DNA of 64,000 nucleotides from Septoria linicola (GCA_024114885.1 CP099424.1:930001-994000), one strand, 5' to 3'. Shown: positions 10,306 through 22,600, counted from the first letter of the stretch. The notes: generated by a model from the letters alone, not told the origin. Made by a program: numbers and translations.

Positions 10306-11457
10306 ATGGTCTCTTTCTGGCCCTTCAAGGGCGGCGCCAACGACGCCGCATCCTTTGAGAAAGAGCTCAGCCAACTCTCCACCAAGATCAACAAGGCCAC
10401 GGCACACAATGCACAATTTCAGCAAAGACGACGACGCTATAAAGTGCTATGGACGCTTTATACCTCCTTCACGTATATCCTAATCGCTGCCATCTTGACA
10501 CTGGTCACCGGCTGGGAGAAATGGGGAGCAGTCGAGTACTCAGCCATGGCTGGCAGTCCTCTGCTCATCTACGCAGTGCGGACTGGGCTTGATGCATACT
10601 ATAACTATCGTATATCGCACTCGCAGAATTACTTGAATGATCTGCAAGCTCAGAGGGAAAAGGCCATCAAGAGGCTGAAAGCGGCGACCAAGTATGACAG
10701 CACACAGCAGCTGCTCGAAAAGTATGGCGGGTCACCGCCAGCGAAGAAGGAGTCTGCTCCTGCGGCAAAGGAAAAGAGGCATTCGGGCATTAGCGCAGGC
10801 GATCGCACAAATACACCGCAAGCAAGGACTGGATTCGCGCCTCCGCCTACAGCGAACATTCCGAGCAGACGACCACCACCACCTGGTCCTCCTCCACCAG
10901 GTATGCCGGTAACCTCTGGTACCGCTTCACAAGGACCCAACAGTGAGACAGCGATACCAGCTCCACGAGACAACAGCGGGCCGAGTGAGGAGTTTGCCCC
11001 CAACGCCTTCGAAGCGAGCAATTTCAGCAGACCACCGACGCTGCGACAACCTTCACAATATGCTGTAGAAGGGCCAAAGTGGTATGACCGCATCATGGAT
11101 GTAGTGCTAGGAGAAGACGAGACACAAGCGAAAAACAGAATTGCACTGATCTGCCAGAGTTGCAGACTGGTCAATGGCCAGGCTCCGCCAGGAGCGAGGA
11201 CGCTCGAGGACATTGGGAAATGGAGATGCAGTGCATGCCATACGCTGAATGGCGTAGAAAGTGAAGAGAAGAAGATTCTGAAGCAGATCACAGGCGAGCC
11301 GTCGTCACCTGGTACTGCTTCACAAGCTGTACCTGATGAAGCTGGCGAGGAATCCGCTGAGAATGCCGAAGCTGAGGACGAAGAAGAGGATGATATCGAC
11401 GACGCTTCTCCGGCAGCCTCTACTCGCAGTAAAGCTCGACAGCGGAAAAAGGCTTGA
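10306..11457 (+). CDS. LNP1: Lunapark family ER-junction protein
   Basis: Single exon, 383 aa. Lunapark stabilises three-way junctions of the tubular endoplasmic reticulum. The ATG at 10306 (MVSFWPFKGG) is preferred over a non-ATG codon upstream. Residues about 15-45 form a coiled coil, two closely spaced hydrophobic segments follow at about 48-70 and 80-97 (hairpin), then a second coiled coil. A proline-rich stretch spans about 185-215. The C-terminal zinc finger reads ICQSCRLVNG and WRCSACHTLNG, two CxxC pairs 28 residues apart as in the family. An acidic tail ends in a basic cluster RSKARQRKKA. Everything needed for the family is present. Confidence 0.93.
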   Translation: MVSFWPFKGGANDAASFEKELSQLSTKINKATAHNAQFQQRRRRYKVLWTLYTSFTYILIAAILTLVTGWEKWGAVEYSAMAGSPLLIYAVRTGLDAYYNYRISHSQNYLNDLQAQREKAIKRLKAATKYDSTQQLLEKYGGSPPAKKESAPAAKEKRHSGISAGDRTNTPQARTGFAPPPTANIPSRRPPPPGPPPPGMPVTSGTASQGPNSETAIPAPRDNSGPSEEFAPNAFEASNFSRPPTLRQPSQYAVEGPKWYDRIMDVVLGEDETQAKNRIALICQSCRLVNGQAPPGARTLEDIGKWRCSACHTLNGVESEEKKILKQITGEPSSPGTASQAVPDEAGEESAENAEAEDEEEDDIDDASPAASTRSKARQRKKA

Positions 11458-11558
11458 AGTAGATTCAGATGGTACGGCCGCAGAATCATCATTCATGTCC
11501 ATAGAAGAAAACATCAATATCCTACACCTTAACGCACATCATTCTCGTATCATGCTCA

Positions 11559-12079
11559 TCACAACTTACTCCCTCCCCTCCTCCCAATCCACTTCTTCAA
11601 CGCATCAACGCCCGCTTGCGCAACCTCCGTATCCTGCGCCGGCGTCCCCGTGCTCACACCAATAGCACCCACAACCGCCCCATCAATCTCAAACGGCAGC
11701 CCACCACCAATCAACATGAACCTTCCACCATTGGAATTATGAATCCCATAACCTGGTCCTCCGGGCAAGAAGTTCTTGGTCCCGGTCGAGTAGGTCGATG
11801 TGGGCACGCGGTGGCCTGCGGCTGTGAAGGCTTTGTTGATGGAGATGTCGATTGAGGTCAGTTTGGCGTTGGGCATGCGTGTGAAGTGGAGGAGGTAGAG
11901 GCTGGCGTCGACGAGGGCGATGTTGAAGTCTGGAGGTGATCGTTAGAGATACTCGTAGTCTAAGTCGTAGGGTGTTGAGCAGTTATACCAATTCCTAGTT
12001 GCTTTGCCTTTTCTTGCGCTGCATTGGATGCTACGACAGCTGCTTCGAGGGAAAGTTGGGGAACTGATCTGGTTGCCAT
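11559..12079 (-). CDS. GlcG/HbpS (DUF336) family protein
   Basis: Two exons, 11989-12079 and 11559-11929, with a 59-base intron (GTATAA...CTCCAG) splitting an Asp codon; 153 aa. The family (GlcG, HbpS, heme-degrading domain) has a profilin-like fold; some bacterial members bind heme or act as redox-stress sensors, while the fungal ones are mostly uncharacterised. Features are the N-terminal helix LEAAVVASNAAQEKAKQLG, the strand FNIALVDASLYLLHFTRM, and the glycine-rich FLPGGPGYGIHNSNGG, IGGGLPF and GAIGVSTGTPAQDTEVA. No signal peptide. The minus-strand ATG at 12079 follows in-frame stops. Confidence 0.85.
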
Positions 12080-12758
12080 TGTAGCTGTCTTGATACTACC
12101 GATGCTGAGTGTTGGTGATCTGTTGTGGAAAGCAGTTGTCTCGCTTAAACTTATGATTCGCGATGCGACGTGATATGAAGAACACAGACGGAGTACCTAC
12201 AATCGCCTAAACACGGCCTGACACGATCGTTGTTCGACTTGACGGTGACGTGCCTGTCCCTCGGCGACATGGAGCTCTCCAGAGCTACGATGCGGCACGG
12301 ATATTGCGGAGAATTCTGGTCTGTGCTGAGGAGTGGTGGACTTCACTTCGACCAGCAAAGGATCGTACTGTATCATCAACACTGCCATCTTCTCTAAGCA
12401 AGACAAGCTCCCATGGTGCTCAGGGAGCCTATTGTGTATTGTACTTGCTTTGATCAAGCGACTAGATCGATTGGGCACGAGTGATATAGGCCTCAAGTCT
12501 CCTTACCACTGGTCTACATATAACGCTATTGCATGTCATAGTGGTAGTGGTAAGGCTGTTATTGCTAATTGCACGATGTGGATGTTGTGACCAGCTCATC
12601 GTACCCTGCTGCGAAACGTGGCTCCACGTGTAGTTTGCGCACTTTTTCGTTGACCATACAAGACTTCGAGTCATGCCTATTGCATGGCAGTTCTTGAGGA
12701 GTATCGATGTATCTCTCGATGAAAAAGCTCACCTATCACAGCACACACTTTGCCCAAC
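12080..12758. other. Intergenic, no gene seen
   Basis: About 680 bases with short overlapping frames only, serving as upstream DNA for the flanking divergent genes. Confidence 0.45.
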
Positions 12759-13448
12759 ATGGCGCACACCACTGTGCCAGATCGATGACATGGATTCCCA
12801 CTGCTCAAACTACCACGAGAGCTCCGCGATGAGATTTACGATCACATGCTCGAAACGCGTTGGCGGGCTATCTTCAATGCAAGTTCCCGGCTAGACTGGC
12901 TAGACCTGGACATGACGGACCTGGACACGATGGATCTGGACGTGATGGACCTAGACATGATGGACTTGGAGGCCCCAATGAACATGCTGCTCTCAAATCG
13001 TCAGATAGGAAGTGAGATCTTTTCGCGACGTAGAAGCGACGCAGCGCTCCGAATCAAAGACTACACTCCTGCCGCCGCGAGGCCCGATCGCATGCTCCAA
13101 ATTGCGCCATGGCTTGAGGATCTGGAGGTCTTGGTCGTCGACTTCTACATCAAAGGTTCGGTTTTCAGTGTAGATTTCAGTTGGCTGCTGAAGCTCGTTG
13201 CGCAGGCGCCACGCCTCAAGAGCTGCAGGCTGAATTTGCGTGGGCTATATGTTCCAGCACCACTACTCAAGTTCGATCAGCTGCGGTTCGGGTGGCAGCT
13301 CTGGCCGCGCTTGGAATGCACGGAAGAAGTTTACATATACGATCGTCGGCACGAGGAGGACTGGTCTCATGAGACCTGGCCTACTTTGAAGTGGAATGAG
13401 AAACATGAAAAGTTTGAAAGGGTTGCATTTGAACCTGCGATGCTCTGA
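12759..13448 (+). pseudogene. F-box-like protein gene with an in-frame stop at codon 10
   Basis: From the ATG at 12759 the frame reads MAHTTVPDR, then TGA at 12786-12788, then HGFPLLKLPRELRDEIYDHML and on without interruption to the stop at 13448 (about 220 codons). The LPRELRDEIYDHML segment is the F-box-like opening common to large families of small Dothideomycete proteins, also present in the next gene (13866-14600). The stop lies just before it, so translation from the next Met (12846) would lose the motif. Four 15-base repeats (12906-12965) encode an Asp/Leu/Met run. Either the gene is inactivated by one substitution, or the start is non-standard. No upstream splice site rescues the frame. 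Confidence 0.6.
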
Positions 13449-13865
13449 TCATCACACTCTTGGAAAGTGTTGTAGTACACAGAGCTTGGAGCGCGGCTAT
13501 ATAAATCAACGGCGACGAGCAACACAGCCGTGTGAGAGCTCTCAAACCTAGCAGAGAGCTCAAGATTGGTCGGCTGCGCTTTTGCTAGCTTGGTCGCCGT
13601 TTCGTGAATCAGAGAGATGAGTCATGATAACAGTGTGTAGTCCTCGGGGCCCTTCTTTTGTGGACTACTGCCACTTGGTTGCGCGTATAGTCTATCATCG
13701 AGCTAGCCACTCTCTCCTCCTTGGGCTACCCCTGATACAAAGCTCTCACCTTCAGCGACTAAGTAAGACTGTGTGATCGTATGTGGCCCGCCGTCCTCTC
13801 CGGTATCTCCGTCCCTCCGCCTCACACCATTGTGCCCGATCCTCCATCCCCGTCGGAGGTTAGCT
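13449..13865. other. Convergent 3' flanks
   Basis: No coding sequence supported between the two convergent F-box-like genes. Confidence 0.45.
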
Positions 13866-14600
13866 CTATGCTTCGACCTTTTCGAATGCTCCACTCTCGG
13901 CATTCCATCTTCCAACGGGGGTGTGATAGCGGCCTGAGAAGTCGAAATCGGGATCATCATCGCACTCGTCATCGTCATATAGCTCCTCATCCGCGGACGA
14001 GTGCTCTTCGTAGACTGCAAGCTCGCGCAAGCTGTCGATGCTCGACCAGAAAGTCGATGTACTCAGAATCTTGAGGATACCGGGACCACTTTCCGAAATA
14101 GCGTTGATCTTGATGCGGGTCTCGGTCACGTTCGATGGCGAGCCCAAGAGCGAGTCCACCCATAAGCTGTGCCTTACCAGCTCTACCTCGTTTGCAGTCA
14201 GACAGATATGTAAGGCTCGAATGTGGCTGTCTTGGAGTGTAAGGTCGGGCTCTTCAAAACCGTAACCAGGACCATCTGCTAATTCGAGCTCACGAACTCC
14301 CTGTGCGCGCTCCATGGCTTCTTGATGGAATTGACGGCAGATTTGAGTATGACGAGGCTGAAATTTGACAGTGAAGGCGTCCAGATTGACTCCGGCGTCG
14401 ATTTTGGTACGCTTGCGCTCCAGCATCTCGTCATAGATCAAGTCGCGCAATTCGCGAGCGAGCTCGAAGAAGGGGAAGACGTCTTTGTTGCGATTGGATG
14501 TGGTGTCTCCGTCAGGATCTGCACTCTTGTGGTGCTTCTTTGCTGGTGGTGAGCCTGACGCTGTTTCTTCAGCCTTGAGCTGGTCGATGTCGCGCTTCAT
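13866..14600 (-). CDS. F-box-like domain protein
   Basis: Single exon, 244 aa. A charged disordered start with PPAKKHHK (a possible nuclear signal) precedes VFPFFELARELRDLIYDEML at about residues 40-60, the F-box-like helix pair found at the start of many small fungal proteins. The rest has the usual LRR-less layout with HTQICRQFHQEA, a motif following this box in the family, and an acidic stretch near the end. It is presumably an SCF ubiquitin-ligase adaptor or a related degenerate protein; whether the box binds Skp1 is not known. It shares its opening motif with the interrupted gene to its left. Confidence 0.72.
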   Translation of the reverse strand: MKRDIDQLKAEETASGSPPAKKHHKSADPDGDTTSNRNKDVFPFFELARELRDLIYDEMLERKRTKIDAGVNLDAFTVKFQPRHTQICRQFHQEAMERAQGVRELELADGPGYGFEEPDLTLQDSHIRALHICLTANEVELVRHSLWVDSLLGSPSNVTETRIKINAISESGPGILKILSTSTFWSSIDSLRELAVYEEHSSADEELYDDDECDDDPDFDFSGRYHTPVGRWNAESGAFEKVEA

Positions 14601-15401
14601 GGTCTTCTTACTCTGTGCCTTGCGTTGTGTGTCTGACTTTATTCAGTGTTGTGTTATGTCAGTGAGAAAGCTGTCGAGTTCCAAGCAAGATTATTATTGA
14701 AAGGTCGCGGCAGCCTAGCCACGCGCAGACCCACATTCACTTCACTTCACTTTTCGCGCAAGCAGGCACGGTCCGGCCACAACACTTCCATAGGCAAGAG
14801 CCCTCGATTTAAACGCTTCTTATTTGCTAATGCTTATACGAGCATGTCTGCACAACGAAGGGTATTCTACACGGCCGTATACGCTTTTACCACAACTATT
14901 GATCACTTGATCATCCGTACCACATTCATGCACAGAATGTAAGGCAATGCTTATACCAAGCGAGTCTGTCCCAAGCACCTCTATGTGACCGTGGTATCCT
15001 GCGTGTTTCATTCATGTTTTCCAGCCGTTTCCATTTCGACATCTGAGGTCGACAAGCTTGTGCAAAGCAAGTTGTAGCAAGGGCAGATCCAATGCTTCGC
15101 CCAAATCCTGCCAATGATGAGCCATATAAATCATGGTCCAGTAGCAGCATCCGTTGTTGGTGTAGAGGCATAAAACCGACGTAGTGACAGCTTGCGCTTC
15201 AGCAAATTTGGCGTCAACTCTGCGTCTGAACTGGCGGAAGGGCTTCAGCCAGGAAACGCGTCGCCATAAAAGTCGAGTCGCACTGTAACTGACCGATCCA
15301 GTGGCTGGCTTATTCGCGTCGACAGACTCTACCTCCGCCGGGCACTTTCGTTCAAACCTCGTTAACAAGCATTTCGTGCGAGCATTGGAGTGGTACCGCA
15401 G
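14601..15401. other. Intergenic, no gene seen
   Basis: About 800 bases. A minus-strand frame at 15012-15368 (118 codons) is open but starts at a non-ATG codon and has no recognisable feature; I do not call it. Confidence 0.4.
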
Positions 15402-17221
15402 TCACAAGTCCTCGTCCACATTTTCATCCGCCTTCGGTGCGTCAGGCCGATTTTCTGCAGTCGAAGAAGCTCCCGACTGCTCAGGATTCGCTGCAGATGT
15501 AAGAGATGTGGCAGGCAAGAAGCCAGCATCGCTAGTGAACAGGCTGTTGTTCAGACCTGGCAGACTGGCGCGCTGGCGCTTGTATGGACTGGCGACAGCC
15601 TCAGTAGCATCATTCGCAGGAGGGGCGAGACCATTTGGTGGCGTGCCTGCGTTAGCGGTCACAGAGCCGATCGACTGGGGAGTGCCAGCGTCTGTAGTAT
15701 CTTCGCTCTTCATGTGTGGTGACTTCCGGGTCACACTCGACTCGCTGAGCGGTTCGGCAGAATGCTGTCGTTTGAGCTGCATCATGTTAGTGAAGTCTTG
15801 TCAGGGTTCTAAATTGTGCTTCATACCTTGATCTTTTGCACACCATCGGCGACCTCCGCAGTGCGCTTAGCGTCTTCTGGGGAGAGGTGTGCATTGCCAT
15901 TCTCCTGCTTGATGTCGGCATCGTCGTTACCGTCTGGTAGTCGCTCGTCATCCTCATCGTCGGCATCACTGTCCATGGCATCGACGTCCTTGTCTTTGCC
16001 CTTCCGCTTAGCAGTAGTTGTATCTCGATATCCCGAAAAGCCTTTGGTGCCTTGCGATCTTAGCGGACCCAGTTTGGAGAAATCCGTGGTCGAGGACTTC
16101 CTACGACTACTCGACTGTGGAATTCTCTCTGAGACTGGGGTTGATAGAATGCCCATCTTCCTAAGCTGTTTCTCGCCGCGGTAGAAGAATGTGAAGACTG
16201 CATAAGGTGATTCCGGCGGATCCAGCCCAGTCACAGTTTGCGTGCTGATAGTCTTTGGGTCCAGCGTCTTTGGCTTTGCAAAACTGGTGGTGTGGTCAAC
16301 GTCCTCACCTCCACCTCCTTCACCACCGCCTTCCATATCATCATCATGCGCATCGAACTGTGGAGAGTACTCTCCCCTCTTGATCTCGCCACTAGCCAGA
16401 ACTCTGAACAGTGCCACTTTGATCTGACCAGCGGCTTCAGGCTCTGGTGGATCGTCGTCAGAGTCCGAATCTGAGGAGAAGAGCCCATCATCGTCTTGAA
16501 TGTCCTCGACAGAGCCGTCCTCGCCGCCATATCTCAGCACTCCATTGCGTCTGACCATAGCTGGCTTCTCGTCCTCATCATCACTTCCCTTCTCTTCTTT
16601 TCTCTTCTGTCGCTTCTTCTCAAGACGCTTCTGCCGCCTCTCAATCCGCTCCTTCTTAGCTTGATCTGTGCCCTCGAGATCAAGTCCATTCAGCCACCGC
16701 TCCAAGCCAACCTCTCTGAACAGAAACTCGCGTTCGGCCAGTCCACCACCCTCGGAATCTGGCACGCTGACCCAACGACTGTTCACCCATGTTTCTTCGC
16801 CCCTCCGCAGCAGTGTCGCAACTTCCTCTTTTGCGCGGCCGTCAAAGTAGATGTACGCCGCGATCGTCTCGTTTGGGTTGCCTGTACGTGGGATGTATGG
16901 AGGCACGGATCCTTGGTACTTGCCCCTCTCGCTGCCCGCGCCTGGCAGAGCTCCTACTGTACGTGGCCGTGGGTATGGGTCCTCGATTGTGGGCTTCGGA
17001 GTCGAGTAGGGCACATTGAGTCCCGGCGTCAGGAGTGTGATACTGATCGCGAACGTGGACTGCTCGGGCTTGCCTGAGGTCGAGCCAGAGGGGACTTTGG
17101 CAGGCGGGACGGGGATGTAAGTTGTGATGCGCGATTGACGAGTCTGTTTCTGAATAGAATGCTCGGCAATAGGACCGTCCGAGGTGTGAATGCTGACCGC
17201 AAGGCCTTTGAAGCAAGGCAT
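15402..17221 (-). CDS. Conserved fungal protein of unknown function (DUF7918-like N-terminus)
   Basis: Exon 1 15827-17221 and exon 2 15402-15776, with a 50-base intron (GTATGA...ATGCAG) at phase 0; 589 aa. The first 180 residues look folded: GLAVSIHTSDGPI..., FAISITLLTPGLNVPY, then TIAAYIYFDGRAKEEVATLLRRGEETWV and EREFLFREVGLERWL, a layout recalling fungal DUF7918 proteins with two beta-sandwich-like halves. A basic coiled coil KKERIERRQKRLEKKRQKRKEE follows. The remainder is acidic and disordered, with nuclear-type KR and SSRRKS clusters. I infer a nuclear protein without known activity. The spliced C-terminal exon is Ser/Pro/Ala-rich. Confidence 0.75.
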
Positions 17222-17860
17222 CTTGCGGTCTGTGGTGGAGCTCGAGGCTCAAGCGGCCGTGAGAAACGAGGGTGAATGTGGTGGTGCTGGTCGCTGTTGC
17301 CAATTCTTCGACGGTCGTAGTTGCTCACTCTCGCGGAGAATATAATGTGTGGATGTTGTGCACGACTGCCACAAAGCCTGAGAAAGTGAGAGGATCCGTC
17401 TGCCTCGTACACGTGCTCGCTGTGTCAATCAATGTCGTTGTTTTTGACGGGGGTCAGTCACTGTTGCGAGTCTCGCGTCCAAGCCAAAAGAAGCTTTCCA
17501 CTCGTTCTCCGCAGCTCCTAGGGCGGTCAAGACTGGACGTGCTGCACAGTGCTCAAGTGCGGCTCTGCGAAACCCTCAAAACAACCTCATCGCGTGCAGA
17601 TTTGATTCATTCACTTCAAAATGCCAAAAGATGTACGGATGCTCTAGGGAACATCACCCGACACTGCTGGACAACAGACAGATTCACAGCCAACGCGACG
17701 TCACTAGGATCATGCCGGCTCAGCTGAGCAGGCCGGAAGTCAGTCACGATGTTACAGCACGCGGCGAGGCGTGATTATAATACATGACTATCGAGTATCG
17801 ACTGTCCTCGTGTGATCAAGAAGCTGTCCATGCCTGAGTCGTCAGACCTCGCGACATTGC
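17222..17860. other. Intergenic, no gene seen
   Basis: About 640 bases between the start of the DUF7918-like gene and the 3' end of PAF1. Only shadow frames. Confidence 0.45.
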
Positions 17861-19224
17861 TCATTCTTCTGCCGCCACTTCTACCCGGGGATCTCCTATC
17901 GTTACATTCAGTTCGTCAATCTTTGCCTCTCCTCCGAATTGCGTTTGTGAGGCCTGAGTCTGCCGCTTCGGTCGCAGCGCCGTACGTTGCACAATCGGAT
18001 AGAAGTACGCGCCCTTCTGTAGTCGCACTTGCCCAGCATCCTCCTCCCCGTCATGCAATGCGAGTGCCACTGAATCGTTGTAGATGTTTTTGCTGTCTCC
18101 GTGCTGGTTGTACGTCTCATATGTTCGTATCCGCTTGTACTTGAAGCATTTTACGCCCTCGCCATTGTCGTCGGTATAGTGCAGGTCATCGTCCTTCTCC
18201 TCGTCGTTGACGTCGAGTCTCCTCTTGATGCCGTGAACAGCATCGCGATCCATGGGCAGGTAGTAGTCATAGTCATACTCGCGAATGGGCTCAGGTTTCG
18301 ACGAATTTGACTCCTGCCACTCTCGCAATTTCTCTGCAAACTCCTCCTCTGCCCGCTCGTCGGACACTGGCCGCATGAGTGCTGTGTCGAGTCGCTCGTC
18401 GTATTTGTCGCGAATCTCCGAAGGATTGGATACATATTTCATGACCATGTAGAAGCCAACAGAGGGAATAGCGTCCGGATCTGGTAGCACTGGGTAGGAG
18501 TCGAGGAGCTTGAGATCTGGATTCGTGGGATGCTTGGGATTCGACCACGCTTTAAGCTCAGCATCTGATACTTGAGCTCCTCGCAAGTTCTCCGTGCTAT
18601 CTTCGCCTTTGTAGGCATCTCTCGGATATGCGATATCGAAGCCTTTCACGATATGTCGCATAATATTGATCGGGTCGTCCTTGTTCAGCGAAGGTTTCCG
18701 TCTCTTGTTGTCGTTTCGCATCCGCAGCAGGTCTTTCGATGTGGACGATGAGAAGTGCTGTGCCTGTTGTGAAGAACTGTATTCCGTCCTGCGCAAGAAA
18801 GACACGGCTCCTTGTGATGCGCTTGCTTTGCCCAGCTGGTTCAAAGGCTTCAGCAGCGCCTTGTCTGCCGGGTGCAAGATCTCGCGCGCATTTGGTCGCG
18901 CAGAAATAGCTGGAAATGATCAGTATCCAACTCCATCTCTGCGTTTGTGCACGACTTACCCTCTTCCTTCCCTTCAAATATGCCGGGTATACCAATCAGA
19001 TCTATGGGCATTCCCAGTTCTGCATCTGCTTCGATGTTGAGCGGCTGGTCTCGCGCCAATCGCGACGAGTACCCAGCGCTGGTATACTGTCCACCTGAAA
19101 GTCCTGTACCTGGAATCTCCAAGAGCTTCGGCGGGTTTGGTGGAGGAGGAAGCGCATTGCTGTAGCGAATTCGCGCGATGTAGTCCTGGTGCACGACCTT
19201 CTCGCCTGGCCGTCCGGACGACAT
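17861..19224 (-). CDS. PAF1: RNA polymerase II-associated factor 1 (Paf1)
   Basis: Exon 1 18960-19224 and exon 2 17861-18909, with a 50-base intron (GTAAGT...TTCCAG) after one base of an Ala codon; 437 aa. Paf1 is the scaffold of the Paf1 complex, which travels with elongating Pol II and supports H2B ubiquitination. The family signature opens the protein: VHQDYIARIRYSNALPPPPNPPKLL at about residues 11-35. Later come REILHPADKALLKPLNQLGK and FLRRTEYSS, both conserved in Paf1, and a helical, acidic C-terminal half with the GFYMVMKYV strand. The last 60 residues are the usual variable tail. Divergent from NTE1 across 436 bases. Confidence 0.93.
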
Positions 19225-19660
19225 CGCGTGTTACGTGTGATGGCAGTGAGTCCGATGCGGCGTGGAGTTCAAATGCGCGTGGAGTTGGAGCTGCGATTAG
19301 TTGTGCATGTGAAGACGCGCGAGAGAAGTTCGAGTTCGAGCAATGGCTTGGACGACCTCGTTCCGTGCCAGCGCGCCACGAGACCACCAACGGACCACAA
19401 CTCCATCAAGCTTCCAGGCAGGTTCACGCCAGGTATCGAAACTCTGACTTTGGCTCTGCTTCGCGTCTATCACGCGACTAATTCGGTGGTCAACAACTGT
19501 TCGAGAGAGCAACAACGAGCTTCTCCGGGCCCTGCATGCAATCATGACCACGTTGAGAGCTTGATTCGACGTTGTATGCGCTGAGCCACAGCGATTGACC
19601 TGGTGAGGCAGCTTGAGCTCACCAAAGCACATTCCAGGGCCACGTGCAGCGATATTGGCC
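19225..19660. promoter_or_regulatory. Shared divergent promoter PAF1 / NTE1
   Basis: 436 bases between oppositely oriented housekeeping genes. No TATA element is obvious. Confidence 0.5.
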
Positions 19661-22600
19661 ATGGATGGGAGCGCAGCGCCATCGTCTGTATCGGCAAGTG
19701 CTGCACTTTCTGCTGCCACACATCAGCTTGCAGCTCAAGTCAGCTCTCTGGCTTCTAACAGCAGCATTCTCGTCAACACCCCTGCCGGAGCACCCGAATC
19801 CACTCGGTCGACCTTGAGTATGCTTGGAGGCCTGGCTTTGGGCATCTTCACTGTCGTACCGAGTGTGCTCTACTGGACCATCACATTCGTGACATATACA
19901 TTACCAACATGGCTGTTCACCTTCCTCTCGACTAGTCTGACATTTACTATGAACATGACGACGCTCCTGCTACTGTTGGTCGTCGTGGCCTCGACTGCCA
20001 GCTGGTTCGTGAGATACAGGTTCATGAATATGTACTCACGGCTCCCGCCAGAGCCACAACGCAAAGAACCTCAAATTGAAATCTTCCCAGATTCTCAGGA
20101 AGCAGACTCCAAGCCCGGCCTGGCCAACTACTTTGACGAATTCCTTAGCGCAATAAAGGTTTTCGGCTACCTTGAGAGACCAGTCTTCCACGAGCTCACT
20201 CGCACGATGCAGACGAGAAAGCTGATTGCTGGGGAGACACTTTTATTAGAGGAGGAGAAGGGATTCTGTTTAGTCGTGGACGGTCTCGTCCAGATCTTTG
20301 TGAAATCAAACCGCAGCCAAGATAGCGATTCGCCCAATGAAACTGCTGTGGCCGACGACGACCATGCCGACGAGCGGGCAAGTGGACATGGTAGCTATCA
20401 GCTTTTGACAGAGGTCAAGAATGGGGCCCCAATGTCCTCACTCTTCTCGATCTTGGCTCTCTTTACCGAGAACGTCAAGCTGAGATTCGACGAGGATGAT
20501 GTGCTTGGTTCTAGTGGCTCAAGTGGTAATCTCAAAGGCCAGCTGCGAATGACGCCGCACCTCGAAGACGGAACCCCAGAGTCGGGCACAGACAGTGGTG
20601 TGCAGTGGGCTGCTGGAGGTTCATCGCGACCTGCCTCAAGGCATCGAGCATCCTCAAACGCGCATCTCGGCGGCTATCCTTTCTCGTCGCGAGAGCCGCC
20701 ACCACTCACGTTAGATGGCAGCGGCAGCACAGATGATGGTGTTCACCGCCAGCATAGCCGGCGCCCTAGCTACATTCGTGCTGACAGCACACGTACTAGG
20801 AAGAAGAAACAAGCTTCGGCACATCCAGACATTGTAGCTCGCGCAACTGTCGATACCACGATCGCGATCATTCCTGCAAGCGCGTTTCACCGAATCACAA
20901 GGATCTATCCAAAGGCTACAGCGCACATCGTGCAAGTGATCTTGACGAGATTACAGCGTGTGACTTTAGCGACTGCAAGCTCATATTTGGGATTGACCAG
21001 CGAGGTGCTGAGAACAGAACGCCTTATGGACCGCTACACAAGTTACGATCTGCCAGACTTCCTGCGTGGCGAGGCGTTATCGAGACTCAAAGACAAATTT
21101 CGTAAGGACCTAGAACGAGTAGAGCCCGACGACCTTACGAAAGGCATTGCTTTGCACAATCCCAGATTGACTCAGCGGAGACGTGCAAGTAGCTCTTTGC
21201 ACAGAGATGTGGCAATGCGCGCTCGGCTCTCTGCGCAGAATGGTACGTTGAATTCTGCAGAAGTCGGAGGCGAACGTGGAGGAGTCAGTGCTGGCGATCT
21301 CTTGACGAACATTCATGCGCAGCGTGGGTCAGAGCGCGTGCGAGGCGATCGAGGGAGCTTCTCTCACCCTTACTCCACACCACGTACGAATGGCGACGTG
21401 GATCCTTCGACCAAAGCTCAAGGGCGAGAGCCGTTCTCCCCTCGCCTGAACCCGCGTGCGACCCTGCATCGCCAAGAGTCTCTGGACGAGGACTCGATCT
21501 TCCGCGAGTCGATCATGGACTGTATGGCGAAAGCAATAGGTCTGACGAACTCGAAAGATGGCATAAGACGGTCCGAGTCTGTGGCTCAGTCTCCTCGCCT
21601 AGTGTCCTATGACAGAAGCAGCCAGAGCGCCGTCTTCAACAATAATGCTTTTGGTTTCATGGATCCCTACGATGGCTCGCAAGATGATGGAGACTCGGTG
21701 GCTTCCGCTTCAGCTTTCAGTATTGGTGGCTCGGCGAACATCATGGAAGATCTGAGGAACGAGATCGAGATTGTCTACTTCCCTAAAGATGCAGTTCTGG
21801 TCGAGGAAGGCGAGCGGAATCCTGGCATCTACTATGTCATCGATGGCTTTTTGGATGTGAGCGCATCTATGGAACAGCAAGCGCATTCGAACGTGCTCGG
21901 GACACTCGCACAGCCTGGAAGCGCCGAGCTTTCGGATCTATTCGGAGCCAAATCGTCACAATCAAGCGACAAGAGATCGTCCTCGGTAGGCGTGTCAGAG
22001 CATCACAGACGGAGGAAGTCTGGACGAGTACACAAAAGCCTGCATCTCATCAAGCCTGGAGGTCTTGCTGGGTACCTTGGTACAGTCTCATCCTATCGGT
22101 CTCTAATCAATGTGACGGCCAAGACGGATGTCTACGTTGGATTTCTCCCTCGGCTCGCAATTGAGAAGATAGTCGAAAGACATCCTGTCGTTCTTCTTAC
22201 TATGGCAAAGCGTATGACCAGTCTTCTACCACGGCTCATCCTGCACATCGACTTCGCGCTTGAATGGGTGCAAGTCAATGCTGGTCAGACCATCTACAAT
22301 CAGAGCGAGGAAAGCGATGCTATCTACATCGTCCTCAACGGGCGACTTCGTGCCATACAGGAAAGTGACGACAACAAGATGAAAGTCATTGGCGAATATG
22401 GTCAAGGTGACAGTGTTGGCGAGCTAGAGGTGCTTACGGAGTCAACGAGACCTGGGACACTACATGCCATTCGAGACACAGAGCTCGCCAAGTTTCCCAA
22501 AACACTGTTCAACAGCCTCGCCCAAGAACACCCTGGTATCACGATCAAAGTGTCGAAAATCATCGCTTCGCGAATGCGCGCATTGATTGAGAATCCCATG

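Noticed and set aside
10650..11492. Ser/Gly-rich 280-codon minus frame opposite Lunapark.
   Set aside because: Antisense shadow of the Lunapark coding sequence.
12783..12791. Programmed stop-codon readthrough at the F-box-like gene.
   Set aside because: The context is TGA CAT, not the TGA CTA context known to favour readthrough in fungi.
15012..15368. Minus-strand 118-codon frame.
   Set aside because: Starts at a non-ATG codon and has no recognisable feature.
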